Assembly: GCA_000634735.1 (NCBI GenBank)
Contig: JFLG01000073.1
Span: 1-64,000 of the forward strand
Direction: 5' to 3'
Source: Prochlorococcus sp. scB241_528N17
GTDB taxonomy: Bacteria > Cyanobacteriota > Cyanobacteriia > PCC-6307 > Cyanobiaceae
Length of the DNA stretch: 64,000 nt
Numbering within the stretch: position 1 is the first letter of the stretch; each line of letters starts with the position of its first letter. The position numbers and the translations under genes were made by a program. A model generated the notes under the pieces. The model was not told the DNA's origin and did no database searches. It saw only the letters and a program-made list of their open reading frames with translations. Shown here one piece after another: positions 62,606-64,000 of this stretch.

Positions 62606-63550
62606 ATGAAAGATTTAGATATTAATTTTCCTCTTGATAAATTTGAAGAATTAATTATTGATATTGGTTGGGAATCCTTGGATGACTGGTTCAATTTTTG
62701 GAATAATAAAAGAAACATTCTTTCAATTGATCAATATTGGAACAATAAAGTAAATGATGATTGGATTTGGGGTTTAGCTTTACCTCTATTATCTCAAGCA
62801 TATAAATTTCAAAATAATTTTTCTGATAGAAAAATAATTGGGATATCAGCCTTGCCTGGTACAGGAAAAACAACATTAGGTAAATGGCTCGAAGCTATAT
62901 CGTTAAAATTAAACTTTAAAATTGCGGTTATTTCAATTGACGACTTTTATCTCCCATCAGATGAAATGGAACTAGCAATTAAAAATAACCCATGGAATGT
63001 TTCGAGAGGGTTTCCTGGTAGTCACTCTGTAAAATTAATGCATGAAAAATTATTAAATTGGAAGATAAATGGAGAATTAAATGTACCAGTTTTCGATAAA
63101 TCTTTGAGAAGTGGTTTAGGAGATAGATCTCATTGGAGATGTGATAAGCCTGATTTATTAATTCTTGAGGGATGGTTTTTGGGAATAAAACCTTATCCTA
63201 TTGATATAAATGATCGACCCATAAATACAACAAATTTGAGTCTTCATGAATCATCTTATATATTAAAAATTCAAAATAACCTAAACGATTATTTGGATAT
63301 TTGGACTTTAATAGATAATATTTGGCACTTAAAGCCTTTGAAGATTGAATATATGAATATTTGGAAAATAAATCAGGAAAAAGAAATGTTTTTAGATAAA
63401 GGTAATGCTCTTAAAGATGAAAAATTATCTAATTTCTTGAGAATGCTTAATGTCTCAATTCCTCATAAAAGTTTTGATGTAATAAAATCCTATGCGCTTT
63501 TATTAATTGATCAAGACAGAAATTTAGTTGAGGCAGGATTGAATTTGTAG
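62606..63550 (+). CDS. D-glycerate 3-kinase (plant-type GLYK) family P-loop kinase
   Basis: A 314-residue P-loop kinase. The Walker A is ISALPGTGKTTLGKWLEAI (about residues 83-101), then IAVISIDDFYLPSDEM, GFPGSHSVKLMHEKL (typical RGxPGTHD-like loop), FDKSLRSGLGDRS and LLILEGWFLGI (Walker B). The group includes plant glycerate kinase and uridine-kinase-like proteins. In this operon it would phosphorylate glycerate released from glucosylglycerate and return it to 3-PGA. Confidence 0.85.
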   Translation: MKDLDINFPLDKFEELIIDIGWESLDDWFNFWNNKRNILSIDQYWNNKVNDDWIWGLALPLLSQAYKFQNNFSDRKIIGISALPGTGKTTLGKWLEAISLKLNFKIAVISIDDFYLPSDEMELAIKNNPWNVSRGFPGSHSVKLMHEKLLNWKINGELNVPVFDKSLRSGLGDRSHWRCDKPDLLILEGWFLGIKPYPIDINDRPINTTNLSLHESSYILKIQNNLNDYLDIWTLIDNIWHLKPLKIEYMNIWKINQEKEMFLDKGNALKDEKLSNFLRMLNVSIPHKSFDVIKSYALLLIDQDRNLVEAGLNL

Positions 63551-63640
63551 CATTTTCTAAATTTCTTTTTTTTCAGTAATTTTTTATACATTTTTTTAGC
63601 TCTAAATAGTGTTTAGTTGAATATATTTTTATGCTTTGGG

Positions 63641-63868
63641 ATGGTTGAGTTTTCTTACAAAAATGAAGGCTGTAGGATGGTTGTCTTGAGATGTATTGGC
63701 CCATCAAATTTTTTCTTAGAGAGAGTTTTATTTCCAACTGACATTCTTACTTTTATGGCCCCAAACGATTCAAGAGTTGAAATCTGGGGAAATGAATTAT
63801 ATGGGCCTAAGTTGGAAGAGAGAATAAGAATTTCTGCTGATAACGAAGATTCGACTTTAGTGGCATAG
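63641..63868 (+). CDS. DUF1830 protein
   Basis: About 75 residues if started at ATG 63641; a TTG at 63617 in frame would add eight residues that do not look conserved. The protein follows the DUF1830 pattern: FSYKNEGCRMVVLRCIGPSNFFLERVLFP, then FMAPNDSRVEIWGNELYG. The function is unknown in cyanobacteria. Confidence 0.75.
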   Translation: MVEFSYKNEGCRMVVLRCIGPSNFFLERVLFPTDILTFMAPNDSRVEIWGNELYGPKLEERIRISADNEDSTLVA

Positions 63869-63957
63869 AACAGATATTATCTAATTGTCTTCGAGTCAAA
63901 ATTTTTTACAAATACCTAGTTTTTATTGATATTATCAAACTAGTTTTAGTTTTATAG

Positions 63958-64000
63958 ATGAATTATTTTTCTTCCTTTGCAATAGGAGGTTTTGTTCCCT
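63958..64000 (+). CDS. Possible gene start, truncated by window end
   Basis: ATG 63958 opens a frame MNYFSSFAIGGFVP that continues to the end of the window. Only 14 codons are visible, so no family can be named. It is listed because the preceding spacer and the hydrophobic start look gene-like. Confidence 0.3.
   Translation, partial: MNYFSSFAIGGFVP

Overview
The window looks like a stretch of chromosome from a high-light-adapted Prochlorococcus (marine picocyanobacterium). The sequence shows very AT-rich DNA, short spacers, many overlapping genes and a cyanobacterial gene set: chlP, a cobW-like GTPase, CSP41-like and DUF3685/DUF3727/DUF1830 proteins, a glpX-type bisphosphatase, urtABCDE plus the urease genes, and glucosylglycerate genes. 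The species assignment is inference from gene content and order. I found no rRNA, tRNA, CRISPR array, insertion sequence or integrase.

Layout. 1-5.9 kb: end of glyS, chlP, a VanY-like peptidase, typA, a DUF309 protein and an LptB-like ATPase. 5.9-14.8 kb: ccsA, then a carbon-metabolism run (rpe, glpX, hemA, glgC, gnd, pgl), a CIA30-like protein and a small hypothetical. 14.8-24.9 kb: ilvD, a degenerate uracil phosphoribosyltransferase, a pentapeptide-repeat protein, a cobW-like gene with a broken start, a small zinc-finger protein, purS-purQ, fba, a Gfo/Idh oxidoreductase, accD and a proteobacterial-type phosphoribulokinase. 25-38.9 kb: a long minus-strand block (leuB, lpxD, proB, yqeG-like, DUF3727, ruvX and four poorly characterised cyanobacterial genes, hisA), then a CSP41-like gene, pgsA, a PPC-glutaredoxin fusion, an SDR gene and nth.

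39-48.4 kb is the accessory-looking part. It holds a FutC-like ATPase, a ferritin, a Crp-family regulator flanked by Fur-box-like sequences, a Rieske oxygenase/33-residue membrane peptide/ABC ATPase operon, and many very small genes, several of them membrane peptides. A ribbon-helix-helix-like gene there is surrounded by a repeated inverted half-site.

48.4-58.8 kb is a complete urea module: urtABCDE transporter, ureG-F-E on one strand and ureD-A-B-C on the other. It has a good NtcA-type promoter before urtA and a strong hairpin between urtA and urtB. 58.8-63.6 kb encodes what looks like a full glucosylglycerate cycle (synthase, GH13 phosphorylase-like enzyme, phosphatase, glycerate kinase). 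The window ends with a DUF1830 protein and the start of another possible gene.

Two genes (cobW-like at 18.06 kb and DUF3727 at 28.9 kb) are out of frame at homopolymer runs. These are sequencing errors, real mutations or slippage sites; the sequence alone cannot decide.
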